9,755 nt of DNA. Source: JAAFIP01 sp031390175 (GTDB lineage: Bacteria > Pseudomonadota > Gammaproteobacteria > Burkholderiales > Burkholderiaceae_C). The notes beneath the pieces were generated by a model, which was not told the origin of the DNA, did not search any database, and saw nothing but the letters and a program-made list of their open reading frames with translations. Position numbers and translations under genes: made by a program. Shown here piece by piece: positions 1-6,562 of this stretch. The stretch spans positions 1-9,755 of the forward strand of contig JANMTF010000055.1 of assembly GCA_031390175.1 (NCBI GenBank), read 5' to 3'. Position 1 is the first letter of the stretch, and every line of letters starts with the position of its first letter.

Positions 1-462
1 GGCTGGTACACCGGCCGCGACAGCCCCCACACCCGCCGCCTGGTAGCCGACTACGGCGGCTTTGCGTATGACAGCGACTATTACGGCGACGACTTGCCGT
101 TTTGGATGAAGGTGCGCAAAACCGACGGCCAAGACGCGCACCAGCTCATCGTGCCCTACACGCTGGACTGCAACGACATGCGCTTTGCCTTGCCGCAAGG
201 CTATTCGCATGCAGACCCGTTTTTTCAGTACATGAAGGACACCTTCGACGCGCTGTATGCCGAGGGCGACCCCAGCGGCCTGAACGCACCCAAGATGATG
301 AGCATCGGCATGCACTGCCGCATTCTCGGGCGGCCGGGGCGCATCACCGCGCTGCAGCGCTTTTTAGACCACCTGGAAAAGCACAGCCATGTGTGGGTGG
401 CGCAGCGCGTGCAGATAGCGCAGCACTGGCGCACAGTGCATCCAGTGCAGGGGGCAGCATGA
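1..462 (+). CDS. puuE: Allantoinase PuuE (NodB/polysaccharide-deacetylase type), C-terminal part
   Basis: The reading frame is open from base 1 to the TGA at 460-462, giving 153 codons; the N-terminal half lies outside the window. The start of the visible protein, GWYTGRDSPHTRRLVADYGG followed by a DSDYYGDDLPFW block, is characteristic of PuuE, the cofactor-independent allantoinase related to NodB deacetylases and distinct from the metal-dependent amidohydrolase AllB/PucH. Later blocks (IVPYTLDCNDMRF, IGMHCRILGRPGR and a VWVAQR tail) fit the same family. The enzyme hydrolyses (S)-allantoin to allantoate in the cytoplasm. Its stop codon overlaps the start of the next gene (ATGA), so the two are probably translationally coupled. 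An internal ATG at 94 should not be taken as the start, because strong family similarity continues upstream to base 1. Identification is by recalled family sequence, not by a search. Confidence 0.9.
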   Translation, partial: GWYTGRDSPHTRRLVADYGGFAYDSDYYGDDLPFWMKVRKTDGQDAHQLIVPYTLDCNDMRFALPQGYSHADPFFQYMKDTFDALYAEGDPSGLNAPKMMSIGMHCRILGRPGRITALQRFLDHLEKHSHVWVAQRVQIAQHWRTVHPVQGAA

Positions 463-2243
463 GTTTCACCCTCGCTGCACTTAACTCGGCCTCTGACGCC
501 CAGGCACTGGCGCTGCTGGATGGCTTGTATGAACACTCACCTTGGATAGCCCAAGCCGCTTTGGCCCACCGCCCGTTTGCCTCCATCACCGCGCTCAAAC
601 ACGCCATGGCGGTGGTGCTGCAGGGTGCTGGCCTGGATGCACAAGTCAAGCTAGTGCGCGCCCACCCCGAGCTGGCAGGCAAGGCCATGGTCGATCAGTC
701 GCTTACCGCAGAATCTACAAATGAGCAAAGCAAAGCGGGCCTGACGCACTGCACCGCGCAAGAGTTTGCCCAGATTCAAAAGCTCAACGCCGACTACAAC
801 GCCAAGTTCGGTTGGCCCTTCATCCTGGCCGTGCGCGGCCCGCGTGGCACAGGACTGCGCAAGCAGCAGATCATCGACACCTTTGCCCGCCGCCTGCAAG
901 GCCACCCAGACTTTGAGCTGCAAGAATGCCTGCGCCAGATCCACCGCATTGTCGAGATACGGCTGAACGACAAGCTGGGCGTGCACAGCGATGCAGGCAA
1001 CGAACTATGGGATTGGCACGAGGCTTTGGCCGTGCACAGCGACCCGGGCTATCAAGAGAAAGGCCAGCTCACCGTCACTTACCTCACAGACGCGCACCGC
1101 GCCTGCGCCGCGCAGATCGCGCAGCAAATGCGTGAATGCGGCTTTGATAGCGTGGCCATAGACGCGGTGGGCAATGTGGTGGGGCGCTACGACGCCGCCC
1201 AAACAGCGTCTTCCAAATACCTCCTCACCGGAAGCCACTACGACACCGTGCGCAATGGCGGCAAGTACGATGGCCGCTTGGGCATTTACACCCCCATGAT
1301 GTGCGTACGCGAGCTCCATCGTGCTGCCAAGCGTTTGCCCTTTGGCATAGAAGTAGTCGCCTTTGCCGAGGAAGAAGGCCAACGCTACAAAGCCACTTTT
1401 TTAGGCTCGGGTGCCTTGGTAGGCCAATTTAACCCAGCGTGGCTCCAGCAGTTGGATGCAGATGGCATCAGCATGCAAACCGCAATGGAACATGCGGGGC
1501 TGGGTAGCAAAGATATAGCGTCTTTGCGGCGTGACCCGGCGCGGTATCTGGGCTTTGTCGAAGTGCACATAGAGCAAGGCCCGGTGCTGAACGAGCAAAA
1601 CATGCCGCTGGGCATCGTCACCAGCATTAACGGCAGCGTGCGTTTGCAGTGTGAGGTGATTGGCATGGCCAGCCACGCAGGCACCACCCCCATGCACCGC
1701 AGGCGGGATGCCGCTGCCGCTGTGGCCGAGCTGTCGGTGTACCTGGAGCAACGCGCCGCGCAAGACACAGGCAGCGTAGCCACCATCGGCATGCTGCAGG
1801 TGTCGGGTGGCTCGGTCAACGTGGTGCCGGGCCGCTGCCTATTTTCATTGGACATGCGGGCCCCGCTGGATGCGCAGCGCGATGCCTTGGTAGCCGATGT
1901 GCTGGCCCAGCTAGAAGGCATTTGCGACAAACGCGGTGTGCGCCATACCGTGGAAGAAACCATGCGCGCCAGCGCCGCCCCCAGCAACGCCCAGTGGCAA
2001 GCGCGCTGGGAAGCCGCCGTCAACCAGCTCGGTGCGCCTATCTACCGCATGCCCAGCGGCGCAGGCCATGATGCCATGAAGCTGCACGAGATCATGCCCC
2101 AGGCCATGCTGTTTGTACGCGGCGAGAACTCAGGCATCAGCCACAACCCGCTGGAGAGCACTACCAACGACGACATGCAGCTGTGCGTGCAAGCCTTTCA
2201 AAACCTGCTTGAGACGCTAGCGCTTGAGAGCCGAGCTGCATAA
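459..2243 (+). CDS. Bifunctional OHCU decarboxylase / allantoate amidohydrolase fusion
   Basis: A 594-residue protein made of two purine-degradation enzymes. Residues ~8-172 are UraD, which decarboxylates 2-oxo-4-hydroxy-4-carboxy-5-ureidoimidazoline to (S)-allantoin. It shows HSPWIA at 26-31, RPF at 38-40, the catalytic His69 in AHPEL, S86/E89/Q90, FGWPFILAVRG at 117-127 and Arg168. After a ~10-residue linker, residues ~182-592 are an M20-type allantoate amidohydrolase (AllC/HpxK-like), which removes NH3 and CO2 from allantoate. Likely metal or catalytic residues are His260 and Asp271 (GSHYDTVRNGGKYDG), Glu305/Glu306 (AEEEG), His370 (EVHIEQGP), His406 (SHAGTTP), His537 (GAGHDAM) and His562 (SHNPLE). 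The start at 459 gives a normal UraD N-terminus and overlaps the puuE stop by 4 bp; the open frame extends upstream only as a shadow of puuE. Each half has about the usual length of its stand-alone family, so both are probably active. The linkage puts consecutive-pathway activities into one protein, with allantoinase immediately upstream. Confidence 0.92.
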   Translation: MSFTLAALNSASDAQALALLDGLYEHSPWIAQAALAHRPFASITALKHAMAVVLQGAGLDAQVKLVRAHPELAGKAMVDQSLTAESTNEQSKAGLTHCTAQEFAQIQKLNADYNAKFGWPFILAVRGPRGTGLRKQQIIDTFARRLQGHPDFELQECLRQIHRIVEIRLNDKLGVHSDAGNELWDWHEALAVHSDPGYQEKGQLTVTYLTDAHRACAAQIAQQMRECGFDSVAIDAVGNVVGRYDAAQTASSKYLLTGSHYDTVRNGGKYDGRLGIYTPMMCVRELHRAAKRLPFGIEVVAFAEEEGQRYKATFLGSGALVGQFNPAWLQQLDADGISMQTAMEHAGLGSKDIASLRRDPARYLGFVEVHIEQGPVLNEQNMPLGIVTSINGSVRLQCEVIGMASHAGTTPMHRRRDAAAAVAELSVYLEQRAAQDTGSVATIGMLQVSGGSVNVVPGRCLFSLDMRAPLDAQRDALVADVLAQLEGICDKRGVRHTVEETMRASAAPSNAQWQARWEAAVNQLGAPIYRMPSGAGHDAMKLHEIMPQAMLFVRGENSGISHNPLESTTNDDMQLCVQAFQNLLETLALESRAA

Positions 2244-2258
2244 AGCGTCTATTTTTAT
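2212..2258 (+). repeat. Inverted repeat with T-run at the fusion gene/M20 junction
   Basis: AGACGCT (2212-2218) and AGCGTCT (2244-2250) are perfect inverted copies separated by 25 bases, and the right arm runs directly into ATTTTTAT. The right side, AGCGTCTATTTTTAT, matches 13 of 15 bases of AGCAGCTATTTTTAT at 4821-4835, so the two sites may belong to one family of dispersed elements. It could act as a weak terminator or attenuator between the amidohydrolase and M20 genes, but it lies partly inside the upstream coding sequence and the stem is short. Confidence 0.4.
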
Positions 2259-3528
2259 GCCTAATTCCATGCCCACTAAAAAGCCTGCTATCTCGCCAGC
2301 TTACGAGCAACTCGACGCATGGATAGACGCGCACTTTGACGAAGAAGTGAAGTTTTTGCAAGCCTTGGTGCAAGTGCCCACCGACACGCCACCAGGCCAC
2401 AACGCGCCCCATGCTGAGCGCACTGGGCAACTACTGAACGAGTTCGGCTTTGACGCAGAGAAGCACAGCCCCAGCGCAGCCGAGCTGGCCGATTACGGCA
2501 TGCAGTCCATCACCAATTTGATCGTGCGGCGCAAGTATGGCGCAGGCGGCAGCGGCAAAACCATCGCCCTCAACGCCCACGGCGACGTAGTGCCCCCCGG
2601 CGAAGGCTGGACCAAACCGCCCTACGGCGCAGTGATTGAAGACGGCAAAATGTACGGCCGCGCCACGGCGGTGAGCAAATGCGATTTTGCCAGCTTCACC
2701 TTTGCCACCCGCGCGCTGGAGGCGGTGGCCAAGCCCACGCAGGGTGCCATAGAGCTGCACTTTACCTACGACGAAGAGTTTGGCGGCGAGCTGGGCCCCG
2801 GCTGGTTGCTCAAGAACGGCCTGACCCAACCCGACCTGATGATTGCCGCAGGCTTTAGCTACCAAGTGATCACCGCGCACAACGGCTGCCTGCAATTGGA
2901 AGTGACGGTGCACGGCAAAATGGCCCACGCCGCCATCCCGCACACCGGCGTGGACGCGCTGCAAGGCGCAGTGAAAATTTTGAACGCCCTGTATGCGCAA
3001 AACACCATTTACAAGCACATCACCAGTCAGGTAGAAGGCATCACCCACCCCTACCTTAACGTAGGCCGTATCGAAGGCGGCACCAATACCAACGTAGTGC
3101 CCGGCAGAGTCACTTTCAAACTAGACCGCCGCATGATCCCGGAGGAAAGCCCCGAGGAAGTGGAGGCCAATATTCGCCAAGTCATATCCGATGCGGCGGC
3201 CACTTACCCCGACATTACCGTAGACATCAAGCGCCTGCTCATGGCCCACAGCATGCAGCCCTTGCCTGGCAACAAGCCTTTGGTCAAAGCCCTGCAAAAG
3301 CATGGCAAGCAGGTGTTTGGCCAAACCATCCCCGCCATGGGCACGCCGCTGTACACCGATGTGCGCCTGTATGGTGCATACGGCATTCCCGGTGTGATCT
3401 ACGGCGCGGGGCCGCGCACCGTTTTGGAGAGCCATGCCAAGCGCGCCGATGAGCGCTTGGAGCTGGAGGATTTGCGGGGCGCTACCAAAGTCATCGCCCG
3501 CAGTTTGCATGATCTGCTGAGGGCATAA
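2257..3528 (+). CDS. M20-family metallohydrolase (ArgE/DapE-like) of unknown substrate
   Basis: A 423-residue cytoplasmic protein with M20 architecture: a catalytic domain (~1-210 and ~325-423) interrupted by a dimerisation/lid domain (~211-325, beginning LQLEVTVHGKMAHAAIPHTG). Visible landmarks are AHGDVV with His108 and Asp110, the glutamate pair Glu173/Glu174 in YDEEFGGE, GGTNTNVVPGRV at 274-285 and a C-terminal His393 in ESHAKRADERLELEDL. Two expected metal-ligand positions differ. The usual GRGxxDxKG motif reads GRATAVSKCDF, with Val139 where the bridging Asp normally sits. The usual GEP motif after the next strand reads GFS (199-201), with Phe in place of Glu. The start is uncertain: ATG 2257 follows the upstream stop by 13 bases, ATG 2269 (419 residues) is also possible, and a TTG at 2224 would overlap the upstream gene. 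No clear Shine-Dalgarno was seen. From position it probably acts on a product of purine or other nitrogen-compound breakdown; the true reaction cannot be read from the sequence. Confidence 0.82.
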   Translation: MPNSMPTKKPAISPAYEQLDAWIDAHFDEEVKFLQALVQVPTDTPPGHNAPHAERTGQLLNEFGFDAEKHSPSAAELADYGMQSITNLIVRRKYGAGGSGKTIALNAHGDVVPPGEGWTKPPYGAVIEDGKMYGRATAVSKCDFASFTFATRALEAVAKPTQGAIELHFTYDEEFGGELGPGWLLKNGLTQPDLMIAAGFSYQVITAHNGCLQLEVTVHGKMAHAAIPHTGVDALQGAVKILNALYAQNTIYKHITSQVEGITHPYLNVGRIEGGTNTNVVPGRVTFKLDRRMIPEESPEEVEANIRQVISDAAATYPDITVDIKRLLMAHSMQPLPGNKPLVKALQKHGKQVFGQTIPAMGTPLYTDVRLYGAYGIPGVIYGAGPRTVLESHAKRADERLELEDLRGATKVIARSLHDLLRA

Positions 3529-3570
3529 ATCTGCTTAAAAAGAGAGGGCATCCGTATTTTTACTTTAGGG

Positions 3571-3601
3571 GGTGCGGTTTAAAGGTGCGGGCATACGCAC
3601 C
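3571..3601. repeat. GGTGCGG direct repeat and GGTGCG/CGCACC dyad
   Basis: GGTGCGG occurs at 3571-3577 and again at 3584-3590, 13 bases apart. The second copy forms a perfect 6-bp inverted repeat with CGCACC at 3596-3601 around a 6-base centre (GGCATA). The dyad overlaps the NtrC-like site that starts at 3597. It may be an operator for an unidentified regulator, or extra half-sites for the sigma-54 activator. No known protein is assigned. Confidence 0.4.
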
Positions 3602-3611
3602 AAACTGGTTA
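3597..3611 (+). promoter_or_regulatory. Candidate NtrC binding site
   Basis: GCACCA-AAC-TGGTTA closely matches the dyad recognised by the nitrogen regulator NtrC (GCACCA-N3-TGGTGC). The left half is complete and the right half keeps TGGT but has TA in place of GC. The centre at 3604 lies about 60 bp upstream of the transcription start predicted from the sigma-54 element. That is closer than many NtrC enhancers but on the correct side. The combination of this dyad with a strong -24/-12 element makes it more credible than either alone. Another bacterial enhancer-binding protein using a similar dyad cannot be excluded. Confidence 0.5.
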
Positions 3612-3637
3612 AAGACAGGAACAATCTAGGGTTTGTA

Positions 3638-3654
3638 TTGGCATCGACTTTGCA
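3638..3654 (+). promoter_or_regulatory. Sigma-54 (RpoN) -24/-12 promoter for the ABC importer
   Basis: TTGGCATCGACTTTGCA matches the consensus YTGGCACGRNNNTTGCW at every specified position except the C and G that follow TGGCA. The invariant GG (3640-3641) and GC (3652-3653) have the required spacing. Transcription would start near 3664-3665, leaving a T-rich leader of about 56 bases before the binding-protein ATG at 3721. Sigma-54 promoters need an ATP-dependent activator, and the NtrC-like dyad just upstream suggests control by nitrogen limitation. Confidence 0.75.
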
Positions 3655-3720
3655 TACCCCTGCGTTACACCTGAGTGTTTTTTCGTTTGTGTTTATTTTT
3701 TATTTTTTTTCGGAACTCCC

Positions 3721-4749
3721 ATGAAAACTCGTAGCTTCATCAAATTGGCACTGGCCGCCGCCGCCGCCCTGTCTTTCTCTCCCGCTCAGGCGCAGACTAC
3801 CCCCATCAAGTTCCAGCTCGACTGGCGCTTTGAAGGCCCCTCCGCCCTGTTCCTCACCCCCGTCGCCAAAGGCTTCTTTAAAAATGCGGGCTTGGACGTG
3901 ACGGTAGATGCAGGCAACGGCTCGGGCGGCGCGGTGACGCGCGTGGCCTCGGGCACGTACGACATGGGCTTTGCCGACATCGCCGCGCTGATGGAGTTCC
4001 ACGCCAACAACCCCGACGCGCCCAACAAGCCCGTGGCCGTGATGATGGTCTACAACAACACGCCCGCCTCGGTGATGGCGCTGAAAAAATCCGGCATCAA
4101 AACCGTGGCCGATCTAAATGGAAAAAAACTCGGTGCCCCGGTGTTTGACGCAGGCCGCCGCAGCTTCCCCATCTTTGCCAAGGCCAACAACGTGACTGGC
4201 GTGCAATGGACTAGCATGGACCCTCCATTGCGCGAGACCATGCTGGCGCGTGGCGATGTCGATGCCATCACCGGCTTTACCTTTACCAGCCTTTTAAATT
4301 TGGAAGCACGCGGCGTGAAAGCCGATGAAGTTACCATCCTTCCCTATGCCACCAACGGGGTCAAACTGTACGGCAACGCCATCATCGCGTCACCCAAGCT
4401 GATCAAAGAAAACCCCGCTGCCGTCAAAGCCTTTTTGCAGGCCTTTGCCATGGGTGCCAAAGAAGCCATGGCCAACCCCAAGGGCGCGATTGAACATGTG
4501 AAGGCCCGCGACGGCATCATCAACAGCGAGCTGGAGACCCGCCGCTTCCAGCTGGCCATTGACACCGCCATCAACAGCCCCGACGCACGCGCCGAAGGTT
4601 TTGGCAAAGTGTCCGCAGGCCGGCTGGCGCTGATGGCATCGCAAGTGTCGGATGCCTTCAACACCAAGAGCCGCGTCAACCCCGATGCGGTATGGAATGG
4701 CAGCTTTTTGCCTGCGGACCTGAACGTGCTGCCCGCTGCACGGCGCTAA
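3721..4749 (+). CDS. ABC importer periplasmic substrate-binding protein (SsuA/THI5-like, NitT/TauT class)
   Basis: A 342-residue secreted protein. Residues 1-24 are a Sec signal peptide: MKTR, a hydrophobic core of Leu/Ala/Phe, then an AQA cleavage site before QTTP. The mature part opens with FQLDWRFEGPSALFLTPVAK, the pattern of THI5/NMT1-like binding proteins, followed by GLDVTVDAGNGSGG, VASGTYDMGFAD, a NNTPASVMALKKSGI segment and a DLNGKKLGAPVFDAG segment, all typical of this fold. It captures a small ligand in the periplasm for the ATPase and permease encoded downstream. I see no CCCFC-type motif of the HMP-binding THI5 enzymes, so thiamine-precursor binding is not supported. From the neighbouring purine-degradation genes and the sigma-54 promoter, a nitrogenous ligand (ureide, purine or pyrimidine derivative) is inferred, not shown. 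The start is supported by the signal peptide and by a GGA six bases upstream. Confidence 0.88.
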   Translation: MKTRSFIKLALAAAAALSFSPAQAQTTPIKFQLDWRFEGPSALFLTPVAKGFFKNAGLDVTVDAGNGSGGAVTRVASGTYDMGFADIAALMEFHANNPDAPNKPVAVMMVYNNTPASVMALKKSGIKTVADLNGKKLGAPVFDAGRRSFPIFAKANNVTGVQWTSMDPPLRETMLARGDVDAITGFTFTSLLNLEARGVKADEVTILPYATNGVKLYGNAIIASPKLIKENPAAVKAFLQAFAMGAKEAMANPKGAIEHVKARDGIINSELETRRFQLAIDTAINSPDARAEGFGKVSAGRLALMASQVSDAFNTKSRVNPDAVWNGSFLPADLNVLPAARR

Positions 4750-4762
4750 CTATAATTGCACC

Positions 4763-4784
4763 AGTAGCATGCCAATATGCTACT
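4763..4784. repeat. Perfect 8-bp palindrome (AGTAGCAT/ATGCTACT)
   Basis: AGTAGCAT (4763-4770) and ATGCTACT (4777-4784) are exact inverted copies around GCCAAT. It lies 14 bases after the stop of the binding-protein gene. It could form a stable RNA hairpin that protects the 3' end of that gene's transcript, or be half of a compound repeat with the next palindrome. It is not followed by a T-run, so it is not a classical terminator by itself. Confidence 0.6.
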
Positions 4785-4789
4785 TAAAT

Positions 4790-4835
4790 AATAGCTGCTT
4801 ACGCTCTATTTTATTGGGCTAGCAGCTATTTTTAT
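4790..4835 (+). repeat. Palindromic intergenic repeat, terminator-like (AATAGCTGCT/AGCAGCTATT)
   Basis: AATAGCTGCT (4790-4799) and AGCAGCTATT (4821-4830) form a perfect 10-bp inverted repeat with a 21-base loop, followed by TTTAT. I recall intergenic elements of this kind, with AGCAGCTATTTTT ends, as common and dispersed in Comamonadaceae genomes; this was not checked. Within the importer operon, the stem plus T-run could partly terminate transcription so that the binding protein is made in excess over ATPase and permease. The final part also forms the leader of the ATPase gene, whose ATG follows 12 bases later without a clear Shine-Dalgarno. Confidence 0.6.
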
Positions 4836-4847
4836 ATCTAAATCACC

Positions 4848-5687
4848 ATGCAACTAGCGCCACCACCTGCTGTAGACAAGCCTTTTGTAGACTTCCAAAA
4901 CGTCTGGCTCGCCTACAACGACGAGCTGCTGGCAGAGGGTAACTTTGCGGTAGAAGACATCTCGCTCCAGGTCGGCCAAGGCGAGTTCATCGCCATCGTC
5001 GGCCCCTCGGGCTGCGGCAAATCCACCTTCATGAAGCTGACCACGGGATTGAAAATGCCCAGCAAGGGCAGCATCAAAATCAACGGCGCGCCCGTCACCG
5101 GGCCACTCAAGATCAGCGGCATGGCCTTCCAGGCACCGTCCCTGCTGCCCTGGCGCACCACGCTAGACAACGTGCTGTTGCCACTGGAGATTGTGGAGCC
5201 CTACCGCAGCAACTTCAAAGCCAAACGCAAAGAATACGAAGCCCGTGCGTCTCAACTGCTAGAGACGGTAGGCCTGGGCGGCTACGAGAAAAAATTCCCC
5301 TGGCAGCTCTCGGGCGGCATGCAGCAGCGCGCCAGCATTTGCCGCGCCTTGATCCACGAGCCCAAAATGCTGTTGCTAGACGAGCCCTTTGGCGCGCTGG
5401 ATGCATTCACCCGCGAAGAGCTGTGGTGCATTCTGCGTGACCTGCATGCGGTGCAAAAATTCAACGTCATCTTGGTCACGCACGATCTGCGCGAGTCCGT
5501 CTTTCTAGCCGACAAGGTGTATGTGATGAGCAAGTCCCCCGGCCGCCTGATGGTGGTGAAAAACATTGACCTGCCCCGCCCCCGTGAGCTGGAGCTGACG
5601 TACACCAAAGAATTTGCCGACATCGTGCTGGAGCTGCGCGGGCATATTGGGGCGATTCGCAAAACGGGGGCTGTAGTAGCGCCTTAA
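4848..5687 (+). CDS. ABC importer ATP-binding protein (NitT/TauT/SsuB class)
   Basis: A 279-residue cytoplasmic ATPase that powers the importer. In order it shows Walker A GPSGCGKST (52-60), Q-loop Gln95 in FQAPSLLPWR, signature LSGGMQQR (154-161), Walker B LLLDEP (175-180), D-loop GALD (182-185) and switch His212 in VTHD. The FQAPSLLPWRTTLDNVLLPLE region is typical of the nitrate/taurine/sulfonate group. There is an insertion of about 20 residues rich in Lys/Arg/Glu after the Q-loop (about 115-135). The ATG at 4848 gives a usual N-terminus; the leader is the palindromic repeat and no good ribosome site is seen, so translation may be weak. The permease gene follows 84 bases later on the same strand, and the binding protein precedes it. 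Confidence 0.93.
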   Translation: MQLAPPPAVDKPFVDFQNVWLAYNDELLAEGNFAVEDISLQVGQGEFIAIVGPSGCGKSTFMKLTTGLKMPSKGSIKINGAPVTGPLKISGMAFQAPSLLPWRTTLDNVLLPLEIVEPYRSNFKAKRKEYEARASQLLETVGLGGYEKKFPWQLSGGMQQRASICRALIHEPKMLLLDEPFGALDAFTREELWCILRDLHAVQKFNVILVTHDLRESVFLADKVYVMSKSPGRLMVVKNIDLPRPRELELTYTKEFADIVLELRGHIGAIRKTGAVVAP

Positions 5688-5771
5688 GGGTCTGCCAAGC
5701 CATCCCACGCCAAACACCGCTTGCCGCCCTGCTGCTGCCAAGATACCACCAAGCCACCAAAGAACTTTGCC

Positions 5772-6539
5772 ATGAATAAAAAAACACTCGAGCGCTACTC
5801 CCCTTGGCTGCTGCTAATTGCCACCCTGCTGCTGTGGGAGGCCATCTGCCGCATCTTCAACGTCACCGAGTTCATCTTCCCCAGCCCGTCCCGAATCGCC
5901 ACGCAGGTGTGGGAGTACAAAGAAGTCATCGCAGGCCATGCCTGGCGCACCTTTTGGGTAACGATGGTGGGCTTCGGCATCGCCATCGTCGTCGGTGTAT
6001 TGCTAGGTTTTCTCATGGGCAGCTCGCGCATGGCCTACACCGCCATGTACCCGCTGATGACCGGCTTTAACGCCCTGCCCAAAGCAGCCTTCGTGCCCAT
6101 CCTGGTAGTGTGGTTCGGCATCGGCGTGGGCCCGGCCATCCTCACGGCTTTTCTCATCAGCTTCTTCCCCATCATGGTCAACATCGCCACCGGCCTGGCC
6201 ACGCTAGAGCCCGAGCTGGAAGACGTGCTGCGCGTGCTGGGTGCCAAGCGCTGGGACGTGCTCACCAAAGTCGGCATGCCAAGATCAATGCCCTACTTCT
6301 TCGGCTCCCTCAAAGTCGCCATCACCCTGGCCTTCGTAGGCACCACGGTGAGCGAGATGACCGCCGCCAACGAAGGCATCGGCTACCTGCTCATCAGCGC
6401 AGGCAGCGCCATGCAAATGGGCCTGGCCTTCGGCGGCCTGGTGGTCGTAGGCGCGATGGCGATGGTGATGTATGAACTGTTTGACTATGTAGAGAAGCAC
6501 ACCACCGCATGGGCGCATCGGGGGTCGCAGGGGCATTGA
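5772..6539 (+). CDS. ABC importer permease (NitT/TauT/SsuC class)
   Basis: A 255-residue inner-membrane protein with about six hydrophobic helices (approximate residues 11-28, 63-84, 90-112, 116-144, 181-200 and 215-235). The cytoplasmic EAA coupling loop is visible at ~148-172, where ELEDVLRVLGAKRWDVLTKV contains the conserved Gly157 and leads into MPRSMP. Helical segments such as FNALPKAAFVPILVVWFGIG and an IGYLLISA block near the end are usual for this family. I chose ATG 5772 (MNKKTLERYSPW) rather than the TTG at 5721, because the extra 17 residues (including three consecutive Cys) do not look like a permease start. The protein probably works as a dimer with the ATPase. The stop lies 23 bases from the end of the convergent response-regulator gene, and no strong terminator separates them. 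Confidence 0.92.
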   Translation: MNKKTLERYSPWLLLIATLLLWEAICRIFNVTEFIFPSPSRIATQVWEYKEVIAGHAWRTFWVTMVGFGIAIVVGVLLGFLMGSSRMAYTAMYPLMTGFNALPKAAFVPILVVWFGIGVGPAILTAFLISFFPIMVNIATGLATLEPELEDVLRVLGAKRWDVLTKVGMPRSMPYFFGSLKVAITLAFVGTTVSEMTAANEGIGYLLISAGSAMQMGLAFGGLVVVGAMAMVMYELFDYVEKHTTAWAHRGSQGH

Positions 6540-6562
6540 GCCCCCATGGTATGCGGGAGCAG

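Noticed and set aside
102..458. Upstream extension of the UraD-amidohydrolase frame
   Set aside because: Its translation is Arg/Ala/His-rich shadow sequence overlapping puuE; true UraD similarity starts at ATG 459.
1385..2023. 212-residue minus-strand open frame inside the amidohydrolase gene
   Set aside because: Ser/Arg/Met-rich antisense translation with no domain; the + strand carries conserved catalytic motifs.
2224..2256. TTG start for the M20 gene
   Set aside because: It would overlap the upstream gene by 20 bases with no ribosome site or family-like N-terminus; ATG 2257 or 2269 is simpler.
3660..3720. Riboswitch in the T-rich leader of the importer
   Set aside because: The leader is only about 56 bases, mostly T-runs, with no stable paired structure or known aptamer core seen by eye.
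3721..4749. Thiamine-precursor (HMP) specificity for the binding protein
   Set aside because: No CCCFC-type motif and no THI-box or thiamine gene nearby; only the general fold is shared.
6541..6557. CCCCCAT-GGT-ATGCGGG hairpin between convergent genes as a terminator
   Set aside because: It has one mismatch, a 3-base loop and no T-run on either strand.
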